Assembly: GCF_963662255.1 (NCBI RefSeq)
Contig: NC_085051.1
Coordinates: 53,359,101-53,423,100 of the forward strand
Direction of reading: 5' to 3'
DNA: 64,000 bases
DNA from: Cinclus cinclus
Taxonomy: Eukaryota > Chordata > Aves > Passeriformes > Cinclidae
Made by a program: the position numbers and the translations under genes. The notes below the pieces were generated by a model, which was not told the DNA's origin, made no database searches, and saw nothing but the letters and a program-made list of their open reading frames with translations. Positions 13,601 through 28,000 of the stretch are shown here, one piece after another (the first letter of the stretch is position 1; every line of letters starts with the position of its first letter).

Positions 13601-16600
13601 AGCTTGTAAATGCCTGGTGGAAGATGCAAGGTGGGAGGTGGCTGAAGCATCTCCCTCTCCTAGACCGCAGTAGTTTTGTTACTGCCTCCAGGAGGGGCTA
13701 CAGGAAGGATGGAAACCATCCAATTGCTGCTGCTTTCCAGAAACACTCGAGATCAGAGTCTTACGAGTCTGTATCACCTCTCATGTATTTTGCTTGTTTC
13801 AGGTTATGTTGTGATGGCAGTCCTGATCATTATCTCATTTTAATTTTCAAGAGCATGATGTATGTGGATACACCTACTGCGCTCAGAGATTTCACTGTGA
13901 GATTAGAGACATGTTTAGGAAATCAGTAATGAGAGAAAAACATGTAATTAAAAATGATATCAGTTTGGAAGCTCATCCATCTTCAGCCAGCTTGCTGGAA
14001 GAGAAAGAAGTCTTACACAATACCTAGTGGTGGGAAAATGCATTTGGCTCTCCACATTTTAAACAGGAAGGAACTATTTAAATGACAGACTTACAATAGT
14101 AATTGGGGCATTTACTTGTGAACACTGGATAACATATTGTGGCTGAATTATATTGCAGTAATTCTGTATAAAGTTAAGGCAGATCTTGTTATATTTGTTT
14201 ACTTTTAATGATGCCTTCACACAACTTTTTAAAAACCTATTTGGAGCCTTTCTAAAACGATTGGGTAATTGTACTGAAAAATAACATTCATATTTTGAGG
14301 TAGTCATATTTACATATGCCAAATATTGTCTGTAGCATTATGAGGATGCACACTTAACAATTAATTTGTTTCCTGAGATATGCAATTTTATGTGAAATGT
14401 CTTAAACTCAAAATCTGTGACAGAATTTTAGCTCTTCATCCCTGATGACCATTATAAAGTTGCCATATGTCTTAAAATGTGCTCAGCACAACTGCAATTG
14501 TTCAGACTGTGAATTTCCTCTCATTTTATGATGAAATCCTTAGTTTAGAATAATTTTCTTCTTTAGTAGGAGAAACACCATTTGGTCATATATGGTTCAT
14601 TATAAAATGTAACTTCTAAGCTTTTCAAACACTACATGTGCTTCATTTGAGTTTTTATACCATTTTTCATGAACAATTAGCAGTACTTTGTCATTTTTGT
14701 CATGAAATGCCCATAAACTCAATTATCTTCCTGTTTGGTACCACTTACAAAGACACAGAAAACCTAAGCAGATGTCAGAGCAATAACCAGGTGTACCTTG
14801 TAGTACTTTGCAAACTTTTAATTGCTGCAGGGATGTTTCCTAGTTAATGGCTGTGTTTATTAAGAGCTCCTATCTGTTGTGCCTTGTTCAGGAGTGTACC
14901 TTACATGTGGTGTGCTCAGTCTGGTTTATCCAGTGGCAGCCTTGGAGTAGCCTTGCAGAGGGATGTGCTTTTTCAGTTATGTTGTTTGTAGTATAGTTAG
15001 CAAAACTGCTGCATTGCTCACTGTGCAGGGTCCTGTGTGATCAGGTATTCAGTGATCTTTGGGTGGGTGCTAATGGTGGCTGTTGACTGTCCATCTCTTG
15101 AGAGGTGATGAGTGCTGTTATCTGGGTGGATGGACAATAGATGAGGATGGTGTGGCCAGAACGACTCACCAAAGGTCAGCAGTTCTTGATGGTGCTGGGA
15201 GCAGGGAGCCCTTCCCGGGTGGACCCTTGGTGCCTCAGAGCTGGAGGTCAGCAACTGCGGTGAAGGTGGGCAACTCCTTGGCATTCCCTGTTGTGCTTAC
15301 CCATGGAGAACCAGCCTTCCTGGAAGGATGTGAGGGGAATCACAGTCTTTCTTTACAGCCTCCTTGGGGTTTGTGCTGCTGTGCATGAATGGGGAGATAC
15401 AGATATAGACTGAGGATATCTTCAGTTGCTCTGTGTTCAGTGCCCAGAAGCGCAGTGCAGGAAAAGGAGACCCTTGATTCATGACCCTGTGCAGTCCTGC
15501 AGATTTGTACCCAGACCAGGCCAGAGTGGCAGGATTGGTTGTGAGATACATTATGTACAGATGAAACAACGAGAGTGATCATCTTTTCCCAGGAATTAAA
15601 TAATTGCTTCCTGGATGAAAGGACCCAACATCTGGCTCTTGGGTTTCACGTATTTTATAATGTAGATGTAACTGTTTGCTTTGTTCCTACAGTAATATTA
15701 ACCTGCTAATGTATGAAGCTGTTTCAGGTCAGTGAAAAACTGCATATAAATCTTTATTACGTGTACTTGATTGTCTTTAACTCTTTATAAGATGTAATTA
15801 GCACTCAGTAATCATATTGCGGTGCTGTTTCTGTGATTACCCTGGTAGTGTGCAGTGCAATCCTGGTTTTATAGACTGGAGCTAATGTTAACTTGATTGG
15901 AATAAAGAACAAACATCAGCCTGTGTTATTGGCCAGGTAATTTTCTCACCTTTCTGCTGCCCACTTCCATTGCCTCCTGCAGTTCTGAGACGTGGCTTCT
16001 GATTCAAAAGCTGTGATCTTCAAAATGTGGTACTTCAGGTTGAAGTGGTGCCACTTTCAGCAATGGTGTCTGTGACAGGAGGGAAGAGGAGGATTGTGGC
16101 AGGTCTTCAAGGATGGTAACTTGGCGAAGCACTAGTGCCTAGAAATGTTTTGATCCTATTGTAATGAATAGCTGCTGGTTCCTGTTGTTGTTTCTGTTTT
16201 GATTGAGTGCCCAGCTGGTGTGTGGTGCAGATAGGATGTTGGGGCAGGGAAAGGAAGTAGCTGTCAAAAGTGCATCTCCCTCAGGAAAGCAAGAATGTGG
16301 AGGCATGGTAGAATTGGTGTTTAAATAGCACTTATTTTTCCTTGGTTTTCATAGTGCACTGAACGTATGCAATTTTCCACATGCTGGGTAATGGAAAATT
16401 GGCCCCAGAGGAAGTCACTTTGTAAGTCAGGTTTGGGATTTTGAAATCAATCACTCTTGGGTCACTAATTGATGTGGAAGATAGGAATTTCCTATACAGT
16501 ATGATAAGTTCATTGGTTTTCTGGCAGGGTGTGTACAGTGCACTGTTTAGCCGACGATATTCTTTCCTGGTTCTGTTGTTAACTCAGGAAAAGCATCAGG

Positions 16601-18929
16601 TCATTTACAGCTACACCCAAATTGTGGGTTTGTTTCTGAGTGGTAAGGGGAGGGTGGAGGGAGTTCCTCATGTAGGATCCACATGTGTTTTATGAAGCTT
16701 GTTTTCATCTCTTTGTGGCATAATAGCAACGATTGGCAGCCATGGGGGAATCATGAAGATTGATTGCTCTTGGTGTTAAGCATCTCGTATCTCTGAGTTT
16801 ATATCAACACTACCCTCCTTCCAGCAGTAGCATCTGGCTCATTGGCAAGCTCTGTGGACAGTTGTTTTCACTGCTCTGGAGATGCCTCTGGCTGTCATGT
16901 GGCTGCTGCCTTGGCCATGCTGCTTTCTTATTCTAGCTGGTAGCATTTTCATTTATTCAGTTTTTGGCTTACCTTTGATTCTGATGAATTGCTCCAAAGA
17001 CTGTAATCTTGAATAAATCTTGCCTAACACTCTCGTGCAGGGACTTCTATGAGATGCTGTTGTTAATTTATTTCAGTGACTGTTTGCTGATGGAGCTTGG
17101 AGCAGTAACATCCCAGCCTGTGCCTTCTGTGCAGGTTTTCCCTGTGAATCACAGCATCAGGCATGTGGAGTAAAACACACATCTTTGAGCATATCCTGCA
17201 TAATGGCATTCTCTGAGACTGGAGCTGCAAGCATACATCAAATATTAACAGCGCACAGTCATTGCCTGGAATGGTGCTGAAAGTTCTGGAATAAGCCACT
17301 TGGATTTTTCAAGTTGACCATTGGGAGCAGAGTTTCTGGCCCTGCTGATATAAACTGTCACAGGAGCAAAGAGTAGTGTGTGTCAGTTCTGGATTTATAT
17401 CCTCAATTGCTGTCCCTACCTGCTTGATCATGTTTTTTACTCATATATTGTGTACTTCAAAAACATTATTTTTTTCAGCAGCGCTGTGGGTTTGGAAGAC
17501 ACGTTGGCTCAAATAAAAGTGTTTCTTAAAATATTAAAGCATCTATTTTCATTAAAGAAGCCTGTCAGGGTCATTACTTCTCATGCTTGAAATTAGCAGA
17601 GCTGTGATGTGCAGGAAGTGGGACAAGGTACTTATCTTCACTGCTCCTTAACTCTGATCTCTAGAACTGGTTCAGTGCTGCCCACAATGGGGGCCATTTG
17701 ACAAGCTGTCAGATTTTCTAAGGATTTTAGCAAGACATGATTACACAACTGGTTTTAAATGTGTTTTTACATCTGTAATGATAATACTAAGGCAACTTAG
17801 TTGGCATGATATTCTTAGATTCACTGCAAATTTGACACATAATGCCAGAAAACCTTGTTTTAAAAAGAATGGGGAAATTTCCACACCAAGATGTAACTTA
17901 AGTCATCACCCAACAGCTACAAAAGTGCATTTTGTGGGCATTTTATGAAATGGGGAGGCAGGCTGGTAAAAGAGTTCACTGCTAATTTGAAATTCGGAAC
18001 AGGGATGTTTCAGTTTAGAGGGGGGTATAATGACTTTGCATTCGGTATGAATGTTGCCATGGATTTCTTTAGGGCCCAGGTCTAAATCTGGGGCTGTAAT
18101 TTCTATTCTTAAAAGAACACTTTCTTCCTCTGTACTTGGCCTTTTCCAGCAGGTGATGAGGCAGCTTCTTTTCCAAGGTCCCAGAACACAAATTAAAATA
18201 AAAACATCCTTTCATGTAGTACCTTCAATTGAACGGAAACATAAATGTATCCTATGATGTTAGGCATTGTCTACAGTTGTGGAATTTCTATAGAGGTAAT
18301 GTTAGATACAGTAAATGTTTAAGAGCCTTGTTAAGTGTGACTGGTAGGACGAGCTATAGCCTTTCATCTCTTAGTTGCTGGTTTTAATAGAATCTGGCTC
18401 AAAGGGTTTTGAAAGTTGTTGCCAGGTATTTGATTGCTTCTGTGTCTGGGGAGACAAGGTTTGTTTTGTGTGTGTGTGAGGAGCCTGAAAGAGTTTGCAG
18501 AGGTATTTTTTGCTAATCATCTGTGGGCACGTCTATGTGTGCATGTGTTATAGACAGACGCAAACTCACTTTGCGCATGGGTTTAATATGTTTATATGCC
18601 ATGTCTTAGTAGAGTTTATAAACCCTATTAACATGGCTTTTGAGATGCTTTGAGCATGGGCAGAGTGGGTTTTTGTCTGCCTGTGGGCAAAGCCCCATGG
18701 ATTTATGGTTGTAGAAGACAGGCCTTAGGCAAAGGGATTTTTGATCCTCTTTGATTACACTAGTCCTTTGAATGGTGAGAGGTTGAACATCTTGAAGTTT
18801 TCACAGGACCACTGCAGGGCTTCCTAAGGAGAGGGTTACAGGTTGATTCTGATCATGGGGCTGTTGTCATTCCACTCACATTAGTGATTTGTTGGGCTGA
18901 TAAAGGCAATTCTTACCCAAACCCTTCTG

Positions 18930-19235
18930 GGAGCTGCTCTCAGTTTGTTCATCCCCAGCCTAGATTGATGCTGGGGCTTGTCCTGACCCAGGTGCAGCAC
19001 CAGCACATGGTCTTGTTAAACCTCATGAGATTCCCATCAAATGGAGCTTGTCCAGCTCTCTCTGGATGGCATCCCTTCCTTCAGGTGTGCTAACAGCACC
19101 ACTCAGCTTGGTGTCATCTGCAAATCTGCTGAGGCTGTACTCAACTGACCTTAATAAAGATGTTAAATAGCACTGGTCCCAGTATGGACCCTGAGGGGCA
19201 CCATTTTTACCTGATGTCCATTGAGATGGACAGAT
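18930..19235 (-). mobile_element. CR1 LINE fragment, reverse transcriptase domain with FADD motif
   Basis: Read on the minus strand, this encodes a PQG-like turn, then LSRFADDTKLSG, EGRDAIQRELDKL and, in a shifted frame, a LMRFNKTMCW-type segment. These are the successive blocks of the CR1 reverse transcriptase. The catalytic FADD codons lie at 19113-19124. Frameshifts and stop codons interrupt both ends, so this is a dead remnant of the central domain only. It is antisense to KIF26A. Confidence 0.85.
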
Positions 19236-19899
19236 AAGAGTAGATGGACTTGCACGTTCTAATTTAGGCATCTCATTTGGATTCCTAAAACTGGTCCTTG
19301 AAGTTGTAGGGAACAAAATGTAGCAATTCTGTACTTTGTATCTGTAAAGGAAGGTTGAAAGTGGGATATAAAAATGTACCATAATTAATGATAAAGTTTT
19401 GGGTGTGGTGATGATGGGCTGTATTTGACAGAATATTTCAGAGTGTATAGAGGGTCACAACTAGGACAAGAGGTATGAAATTAATATAGGAATGATGCAA
19501 TTTGGAAAACTTGGTGTGTGCAAGATAAGTATAGGTTACTAACAGTCATTTTAGTAGAGGAGTATTTTGAAGTCTCTGACACTTGGACCCGAGCAGCAAG
19601 TCTGTGCACAGATATGTTACTCCTCTTTCCAAAACTAGTACCATAGGGCTGGGGAATGATCTTCAGATCTTTAAAAAGTAGTCCAGCTTCCTCCACTGGA
19701 ATGGGGTCACCTATCTCTTGATCACCTTCCATAGATATTTTTCACCTGCTCTTCAGAAATTCTCAAAATAACAAGATTTCTCAACACTCTTCTGTAGCAA
19801 CTGCTAATGCTCCTTCACCTTTGATAGTTTTTCTTGAGTTACCTTTGCTTAAAAGTAGAATGATTTCCTATTTTCCTTACCCAAGTGGATCAAGAAAGC

Positions 19900-20195
19900 G
19901 ATTTGTCACCAGTCTCTTTGTGACCACTTTTTGTACTAGAGGACTCTGATTACTTTTCACTCTTCTAAACTAAATAAACCAAACTCTTTTAACTTCCTAC
20001 AATGTTCTTGTTTTTTTTAAACTGCTGTTTGTCCTGTAGACAGTCCTCAAATGGTCTGTTTCCAGCTGTGTTTTATCTGGCTGGGATCATATCTCACCCT
20101 AATGAGATTCTGTAGGAGGATCACTTGATTCTTTGGGCAGTGTCCTCCACCAGCAGATATCTCTTGGGATCCACGTATTTATTTATTTATTTAAT
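19900..20195 (-). mobile_element. probable ancient CR1-like LINE fragment
   Basis: The segment TTCTAAACTAAATAAACCAA ACTCTTTTAACTTCCT, followed by a TCTGTTTCCAGC/CTGGGATCATATCTCACC region, resembles the reverse complement of the conserved 3' part of old amniote CR1 elements (the TTTAATCTCTCCTCATAGG neighbourhood). It is strongly decayed and ends at an ATTT tetranucleotide tract. Confidence 0.5.
20175..20194. repeat. (ATTT)n short microsatellite
   Basis: About four and a half uninterrupted ATTT units follow the decayed CR1-like segment. Confidence 0.75.
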
Positions 20196-20309
20196 CTTGA
20201 TTAAGTCCAGGCAAGGAGAAAAAGTTGAAATTCAACTCCACTACAGTACTCCCTAAATTCTATGTAATTCTGAAATTTTTCAGCTGAGGAGGTTTTTAGT
20301 TTGTTTGGG

Positions 20310-20324
20310 TTTTTTTTTTTTTTT
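20310..20324. repeat. T15 homopolymer
   Basis: Fifteen thymines follow GTTTGGG and continue after one C with TTTTG. No retroposed gene body is recognisable next to it. Confidence 0.75.
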
Positions 20325-22037
20325 CTTTTGTGAAGCAGTTAAGCTAAGGCACTGTAACTTAATTAGGATGAAGAAGAAGTGAAATCAACTTTTGTAATAA
20401 TGAAAACTGCATGGAGTGCTAACAGTGCACTGTATGCAGTAATTTGTAGCATGCATGGGAGTGCACAATGGGCAGCCTTTTGGTTGTGAAGGCTAAATAG
20501 TTTCTGTATAGTCTTCAAGTATTCATCTACCAAATAATTGATAAAATGAGCAAGTGAATGAGACACCAAGAGAGTGTGATCCAATGCCAAGTGCTGGTTT
20601 CCACAGTTCATTTTAAATCTGCATTATGCTAATGATGTTCATTTGGAAAATGTGTCCACTCCCTAACTTCTGCTGCTGAGTGTTCTGTTAATTGGATTCA
20701 GATGGTTGGACTGAAAAAGTGGTAGGGTTCGTATACAGAGGAGTGTTCCAAGCACTTTTCTCTATTTTTTTCCTATGCAGTCTTTCTAAGCCAGAGTTGC
20801 TTTCACTGTGGCTGGTGTCCAGCTGTTCTTGAACTCTCTCATCAAAGGTCTGTCTGATACAAATGGGCACGGTTCTGCTGGGACAAATGAAGTTATGATC
20901 ACTTAAACATGCTGAAGATCTCATCTGGGGCGTGTCTCCTCTCCCAGTCCATTGGGCTGGCTGGGCTGGGTTGCTGGTCAGAGTTCATCAGTGAGGGAGT
21001 CCATTTCACCAGGCTCACAGTGCAATTTGTAATTCTGGCAACACAGGCTGTCGACTGAATTCTAATAGCAGGAACAGCCTTTTGTTTCCCATGAAATGAT
21101 ATTAAGAGCTGGTGTTTCTGTGGCATTTTGACAAGGCAGCATGTTTCTGTGTAGTGGCGCTGTGCTCTGATTTTCATCCCTATGCTGATGTTCAGAGCTA
21201 TTGTATTACCTGGGCAGCCTCACTGAAGTGAGACTGTTTGTGGAGTTGGTGGCATTCGATGTGATGACATCAGACAGCGTGGTTTTCCCAACTAGCTGTT
21301 CTAACCCATGTGCACTTGGTTTGCTTTGAAGAGGAAAGAGAAGCTGTGACATTTTATGCAGTTGTGACTCTAACAGGCAGAGTTTTTATAATCAGATTTA
21401 CTGTGCTCATAGGCTAACCAAAATTTATTCTCTGGTTTCAAAGAAAAAAAATAATTAGGGATGGAAAGCTCTTTATCTTTTAAACAAAAGTATCTAATAT
21501 CTGTAAGAGGTTTTTTGTCTGAATTTCTGAAAGTCTGCTTCATCCAAGTGGCTATTTCTGAAAGTAGAATCAAACAAAGGCTTTTCAGACACCAAGTATT
21601 GTGTGGTGATAGATACTCAACTCTTTCTACACATACTTGCTCCTGTTCCAAGTGATAATACTTTTCTGAAGGTTTAAAAAAGAAGTAAGAGGGAAATGAA
21701 AAAAGACACAATGTGTGTTGGAAGATGGTGTTTTCACATGAACAAAATCACTACTGAATATACATTGTGAAGTTATAGTAAGCCTCAGACCCAAGAGGGA
21801 AAATTAAAAGATTACTTAAAACCAACAATAAACATGCAAATTAAAAGTCATAAATTTTAAATGAAGTCATACACTATTAAAAATAAGCATAAAATTGCAT
21901 ACTAGTTTGGATGTGTAGTTTATAGAACACACCAAATGTTAAAATTGGATGAAATTAAGAAAAACATTTTCCAAAGGCAAGTAAAATATCTGTTTAATTA
22001 GATTGTAAAGAAAGAAGATTAAAAGTAATATTTTGTG

Positions 22038-22055
22038 AAACAGTAATTACTGTTT
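22038..22055. repeat. perfect 18-bp palindrome centred on TAATTA
   Basis: AAACAGTAATTACTGTTT is its own reverse complement. The TAATTA core is the usual homeodomain recognition sequence, but binding is only a possibility in such AT-rich surroundings. Confidence 0.8.
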
Positions 22056-25000
22056 TTCAGAAGTAGTCAGGTTCCTGTGTGTTGATCTAAATTTACCGGT
22101 GATAGCAGATCTCTTTGGGGTCTTTTATTTTGTTTGTGTCTTTTAATTAATTTAAATGGCAACCACTACCTTTATTTTGTTTTCTTTGCACTGAACACAC
22201 TGCGTGCCTGTTTGCTCCAGTACTCTGCCAGCTCATGAAAGCAAATCTGGGAGATCAGCTCATCCCCTCTGGTTCTGAGAGGTTAAAAGCCACCTCATTG
22301 CAGGGGACCATACAGCAAGATAACAGGAAAGGCAGCTGAAGCCATAGGGAGGTGGGCTGAGGTGCTGATGGGACCCTGAGATGTAAATAAACCAGATTGC
22401 TCTCATTTCCTCTTTCCACTGTATTATGCATTCCAATAGCACTATTCATCTTTATGACAGACACCTATTGCTTTAACTTTACTGCAGGCCACTGAAGTAC
22501 ATTAAAGTGGTCAGGAAATGGAAATAAATAGAGTTCAGTGGAGCTGCCGAATAACTAAACGCAGCGCAGTCGTTTTTAGTGCGGGGCCATACGGTTTTGA
22601 GCAGATTTATTGCAATGCTTGGTCTTTGTTAGAAAGATGGGCGCTGTTTAAAAGAGATACCGTGTAATTTTTTATAACTAAAAAAATGCACTTGGATTTT
22701 TTTTTCCCCCCAGTCTTTGGGATGCCAGAGATGAAAAGAAATTGGTTTGAGTCTCAGCTGGGTAGCGTCAGGGGGATGTGTCTGTGTGCGCTACCTCACA
22801 TTGTGGCTGGAAAAAGCATAATGGGATTGGAGATTTGAAGCAATCCTGCTAGGAGATAGAATGGGAAGAGGTCTACAGTCCATTGGCTTAAATTAACCTT
22901 CCACCTAAAGGCAGTGAGACATTACTGTAAAGAGTCAGAATGGAATTCGGCCTTAAAAATGTATCTACTTTTTTCCTAATGCCTGCACATTTTGCTCACT
23001 TCGGAAATGTGGATTGTTCTCCTGCTTGTTCAGAGGAATGTTTTCAAGGACAGTGAAGTTACACTGCAAGATCCAGATACCCTTAACCCGCAGGAGATGG
23101 GACTTCAGGTGAATTCTGTTTTTGTGAAAGCTTCATGTGTTTGTTTTTCCTTGATTGTTTATATTCTGATAAGATGAGGTCAGTGACTGAATGAATTCAC
23201 AACACGAGTTACTTGAAGACTTAAAACTCATATTTTCACTCCCTTGAGATTTGTCAGCTAATTGGAAACTTCTCTTAAAAAAAAATCTTTAGCACTGTGT
23301 TTTTTTTTTTTTTCCTTGATTACATTAACACTCTCTGGGTTTGCTGAATATAGAGCTTCTTTCTTATTTTTTATGTTTATTTTTATTTTTTTTGCACAAT
23401 GACTGCTGTATAATTTAAAGCAGGCATCAGCCTTCAAGGTATTTATCAATATAGAAGATATCAGGGGATATTTCACAATGTCATGTAAGATAAAAACTAA
23501 TTTGTAAGCAGTGTGGCAGAGATCTGGAAGGACAATTAAGACAAAGAAATCATTAACATTGATTCTTTTGCACTGGGATAGTACATTCCTTTCTCCAAAA
23601 GCATCCTTTTGAAATGTTGCTCACCTCAGTGTGCATTTAATTATATATTTCAGTATGACATTCAGTGATTCTTCTTTCTCTTAAATTATATCAAGACTTC
23701 AGTTCAATTCAGGATACTGCTCCGGGTACATTCACACTGCAGAAAAAGCAATACCAGGCAAAATTGTGGGTAATTACTGAGGGTGGTTGTTGGCAATTTG
23801 ACTTTTCATCATTTGTTCATCATCGTTTGTTCGCACTCTGTGCATAGTTCCTTGCTGAAAGGATTAGGTTACAGATGGGTGGGTATTACTTCAGGGACTT
23901 CTTAAGTGAGAATCCAGATGCTTTTCTGCCTCCTCTTCTCTTGCTTAGTTTGGGAGTTAAAAGTCAGTAGCTGCAGGTAAGATTCAAAGCTCGTATCTTT
24001 GTTTCTCTTTTGCAATGGAAGAAAGCTCTCTATTCTTTCTTGGTAGTTGCATAGAAAATCTAACTGCAAACTCTAAGTACTTGGAAATTACAGGTTGAGC
24101 TATAATTTAAAAATAATTTAATTTAAATGCCGTTATCACTGACAAACTGCTTCAGGTTCTCAGAATAGTTCAGGTCCAGGAAGGTAATTTTGTGCATCGT
24201 GCTTTCAGAACCTGGCTATGACTTCGGTGTCTGATCTGTAGCAGGGATTTTTGTAGATACTGGCCTTTGGCCACATCCCAGTTGCTTTGAGTTATGTCTG
24301 TAGTTTCAAGGGCAGTGGTCTGGGGATGTAGTACTGTACATTTGTGAACTGTGGGTTTTGTGTGCGTGCCCCACACGCAGCATGTGGTGTTGCCCCAGTA
24401 GCTAACAGAGGACCCAATGGGTCCTCCCTTGCTTTCTTGGGGAGGCAGCAGAGCTGAGATGTTGCACCAGAGAGGGAAGCCTGAATTTCAGATTGTTCCC
24501 TTCTCGCTGGTGCAAGCTGCTGGATGTGCTTCAGATCTGTGCTCCTTTTCCCTACTCGTGGTTTCAGCGGTAATGCCTGAAGGCAGGCTTCAGGCTAAAC
24601 GCTCCAGTGCTGAAGGAAATGGGTGTTTTGCCGTGTGTTCTAGGGGGAGCACAACCCTGGTTTTCCAAGTTTGCCATCCTGCTCAGCTGAACTTGCAGAG
24701 CATTTCTGAGCTCCTCTCATGTGGGCAGTTTGCATGCGTGTGTTCAATCTCCCAGCAGCAGTTGGCAAGCTGGCTTGTGTCTGTAGGAACTGCTTGCTGA
24801 AAAGAAGTGGTAAATTCAAGCATTCAGAAAATTTGTCCTCATACAAGAACGTGTAATTATCTCTTGCCCTGACCTTGCTGGGGGCTGCTGGGTTCCTCAG
24901 TTCCTAGGGGGACCATTTATTTTACAATTCTAACAGTCTGTGATGTTTGAGTATCTAAAACTTGTATGCAAAAGTTAACAAGCTGAGTCTGAAATTAGGG

Positions 25001-28000
25001 TTTTCGTTTCTGCAGTGGGTGGGGAAGCTGTGAATGTTACAGCATCACAGTATTCTGCTTATCCTGCTTGTTCAGGAGGAAAGAAGAGCATTTGGAAAGT
25101 AGGTGTGACAAAGACAGCATAGTTTATTTATGCTGAGGAGGAACAAAAGAATCATGTTCTTTGTAGCACAGCAGACTAAAGAGGTTTTGGAACAGAGGCT
25201 TGTGTGTTGTGTGTTTAATTTTTTGTGTCATTCCCCTCAGTGATTTGCACAGCCCCTTTGTTTGGCTTGCCTGGAGCTGTAGCAGGGATGGCTTTGGCTG
25301 TTTCACCCCCCCCACGTGTGTGTCACACATTTGGTCACTCAGGTTTTATTTGTTCCCTCTGTTAAACACGAGAGTGTAACTTCCACCGCAGCCTTGCTGA
25401 GCTGCCCAAGCAGGGGCTCCCCTGGAGCAGGCATTGTCACCGGGCAGGAAAACCTCTTTAATGGGGCTGGCTAAACTTTTAAGTTATGGTTAATGTTTTT
25501 AACAGTAACTTGTGTTTCCTCTGGCCTTCACGCCCAACCATTAGCCAGGTGTTTTTGTCTCTCACAGTGGAAAAATAAAAGTAATCAAACTATCCAGCAG
25601 GGCCCTCCCTGAGGTGCTGGAGAAGGTTGGCCACAATGCAAACTGGGGGGTCACAGAGGCTGGATGTGTGGGTTAAGAGGCTCCTTGTAAAGCTTGGCAA
25701 AATATAAGCGTTGGAAATGAGATGTCCCCTTTTTTTTGTTATTTTTTTTTAATATAAATAAATCATGAGGTTAAAATTTGGCATGCTATGTGCCTATAAG
25801 CTTTGCTCTGTGTAATTTTCTAAATATATATATATTTTTAAAATTTATTTTTGTTCCCCCTTTTAATATGACATCCACTTGATTTCTTTGTAACTGCGAG
25901 ACAGGCCTGACTGATCTGCCTTATGCTGTAAACTGTGTTTATAGAGCTAGAATTGGGGTCATTAATTTTCTTTACATCAAAAGAAGTAATTTCTTTTAAA
26001 TGAGAAGCCTGTTTCACCTAGTAATTCGCTTTAATTGCTTATTTGAAACTTTTGACATTTGATAGCAATTTAAACATTGCCAGATGAGGCTCATGCAGTT
26101 GGGACGTGCAGGTGCTTCCTTGTGTGCCCAACTTGGATCAAAGGAGTGAGCCCAGGGATGTGCCTGGCCGCAGACGGGGCACCCGGTGCTGGGAGATGCT
26201 GTGTTCTGGGGCTGCTTGAATAGATGTTGTGTCTCAGCTCTGCAAGTATTTGCTCAGAGGGCTCTCCCTTGGAGAAGTTTCTGAGGAGCACTGAGCACGG
26301 TGCTGTTTGTTTTTCTTGGGAGATAGACTGCATGGCCTTTGTTTTGCCCGAGGCTAAGTAGTGCTTTTGCAGCACCGAGTCTCTGTTTTTTAAAAGTCTA
26401 ACAAATAGCACTTTCTGCTGAAGGGATAGAAAAAAAGTTTCTAAAATACTAATTACTTTTTTTTTTTCCTGATTAATATCTCTTAATTTAGTATTACCAT
26501 CTTCTGGGAGGTTTGGTGGGAAAGAATTTTCTTCCTCATAAGGGTAAGCAAATGGTGCAACTTCAAAGGCATTTCTAGCAGGACCTAAACCTCAATAAAG
26601 AGAAGAGACAAAAATGAAGCAGTGTCTTACTCTTCACTTTTTATGCTGGTTCACTAATGTGAATCAATTTATTGTTCAGTCAATGGCAGGAGTAGCTTTT
26701 CTTAGCCTGAGAAGTATTTTTTATTTTAAGTCAATGAACAATAATTTAGATTATTGTGGAAAGAGTGACTTTGGTTAATTGCTTTTGGCTGTGGAATAAT
26801 GTGATGCTAGATATACTTACAGTGGTTTCTATCAACACTGTACTGTGTCTTGTGAGAGATTAAAACTATTGCAGGAGTAGTCCAACAGCTGAACATGAGA
26901 TACATTCTGTGCTGCTGCTGCAGAAGTTAAGCAGTATTTTAATACTTTCTGAATTCAGAGCAAAGCCAAAGCACCAGTGCCAAGATTTCTTTAAAGAATG
27001 TTATTGATTGTGCATTGTAATTAAAACCAGAATTAGTTTTCTAATAGGACATTCATTTCCTAGAGAGCAATTGCAGCTTATACTTATACAAAGTAATACA
27101 TTTTTAAAAACAAGTGCCAATCTGGGGATATCCCCAGCATATGTTGGATGGCTGATTTACCAGCTATGTGTGTCCTACTTACTAACAAGATAATTAAATA
27201 TTTTCACTTAAAATAATTATTTGGATAAACCTTTGGCTGTGCTGTGATTTCATTAAAACCTTAATTGTTTAGAGAGCTCTATCAGACTGTGTGAAGTTGG
27301 GTCAGTTTTACAGCCTGATGTTAGTCTCGATAGCAGATTTACGACAGGGCTGGATTTAATCTCTTGACTAATCTTTACAGTAGCAGGCCTGGGATGGGAA
27401 GGCATTTGTGTGTTTCAGGAGATAGGTAACTCTATCTCTGAAGTGGAAACACGGTGCTGGGTTTTAAAATGTCTTAGCAGCCTTAAAATGAACTAACCAA
27501 GGGGTGGTGGGGAGTTGCTCTGTGGAAACAAAATAGGTGTTGCTTTTAAATCAGCATCTTAGCGTGTTCATTGTCACACATTCACACATGGCTGTGGCCT
27601 CAAATCTATTTCTCATTAAAGCAACTGTAGCGGAAGGGAATATTGCGACCATCTGGGTTGCAAAGATCAGAAATAACAGTCCTGTGGGCAGCACCATGTA
27701 AACTGGCTTTTATGCCACTTGATTAATCATTTCTGAGGGTAAGGGCAGCAAGATGTTTACCAGGTCATGTATGAATTTTTAAAAATACTTTCAAGTCTAA
27801 TTTTCCTGGTTTTCTAATGGAGGTATGCCTTTGAATCAAGTTACGATATTTGTAGGTTCAGCATCTCAACTAACATTGTTCCTGAGCATGGGAAACACGG
27901 GTGCCTTAGATGTCTCCAGAGGAGAGTTAATTAGAAGAACGAGCAGTTATTAAGAGCACCGCAGCTCCACTGTTTAATTCCGATGATAATTTTCATGCTG

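Noticed and set aside
13432..13929. 165-codon open frame with several cysteines and tryptophans
   Set aside because: No known domain order. The Cys and Trp come from TG-rich sequence typical of this region.
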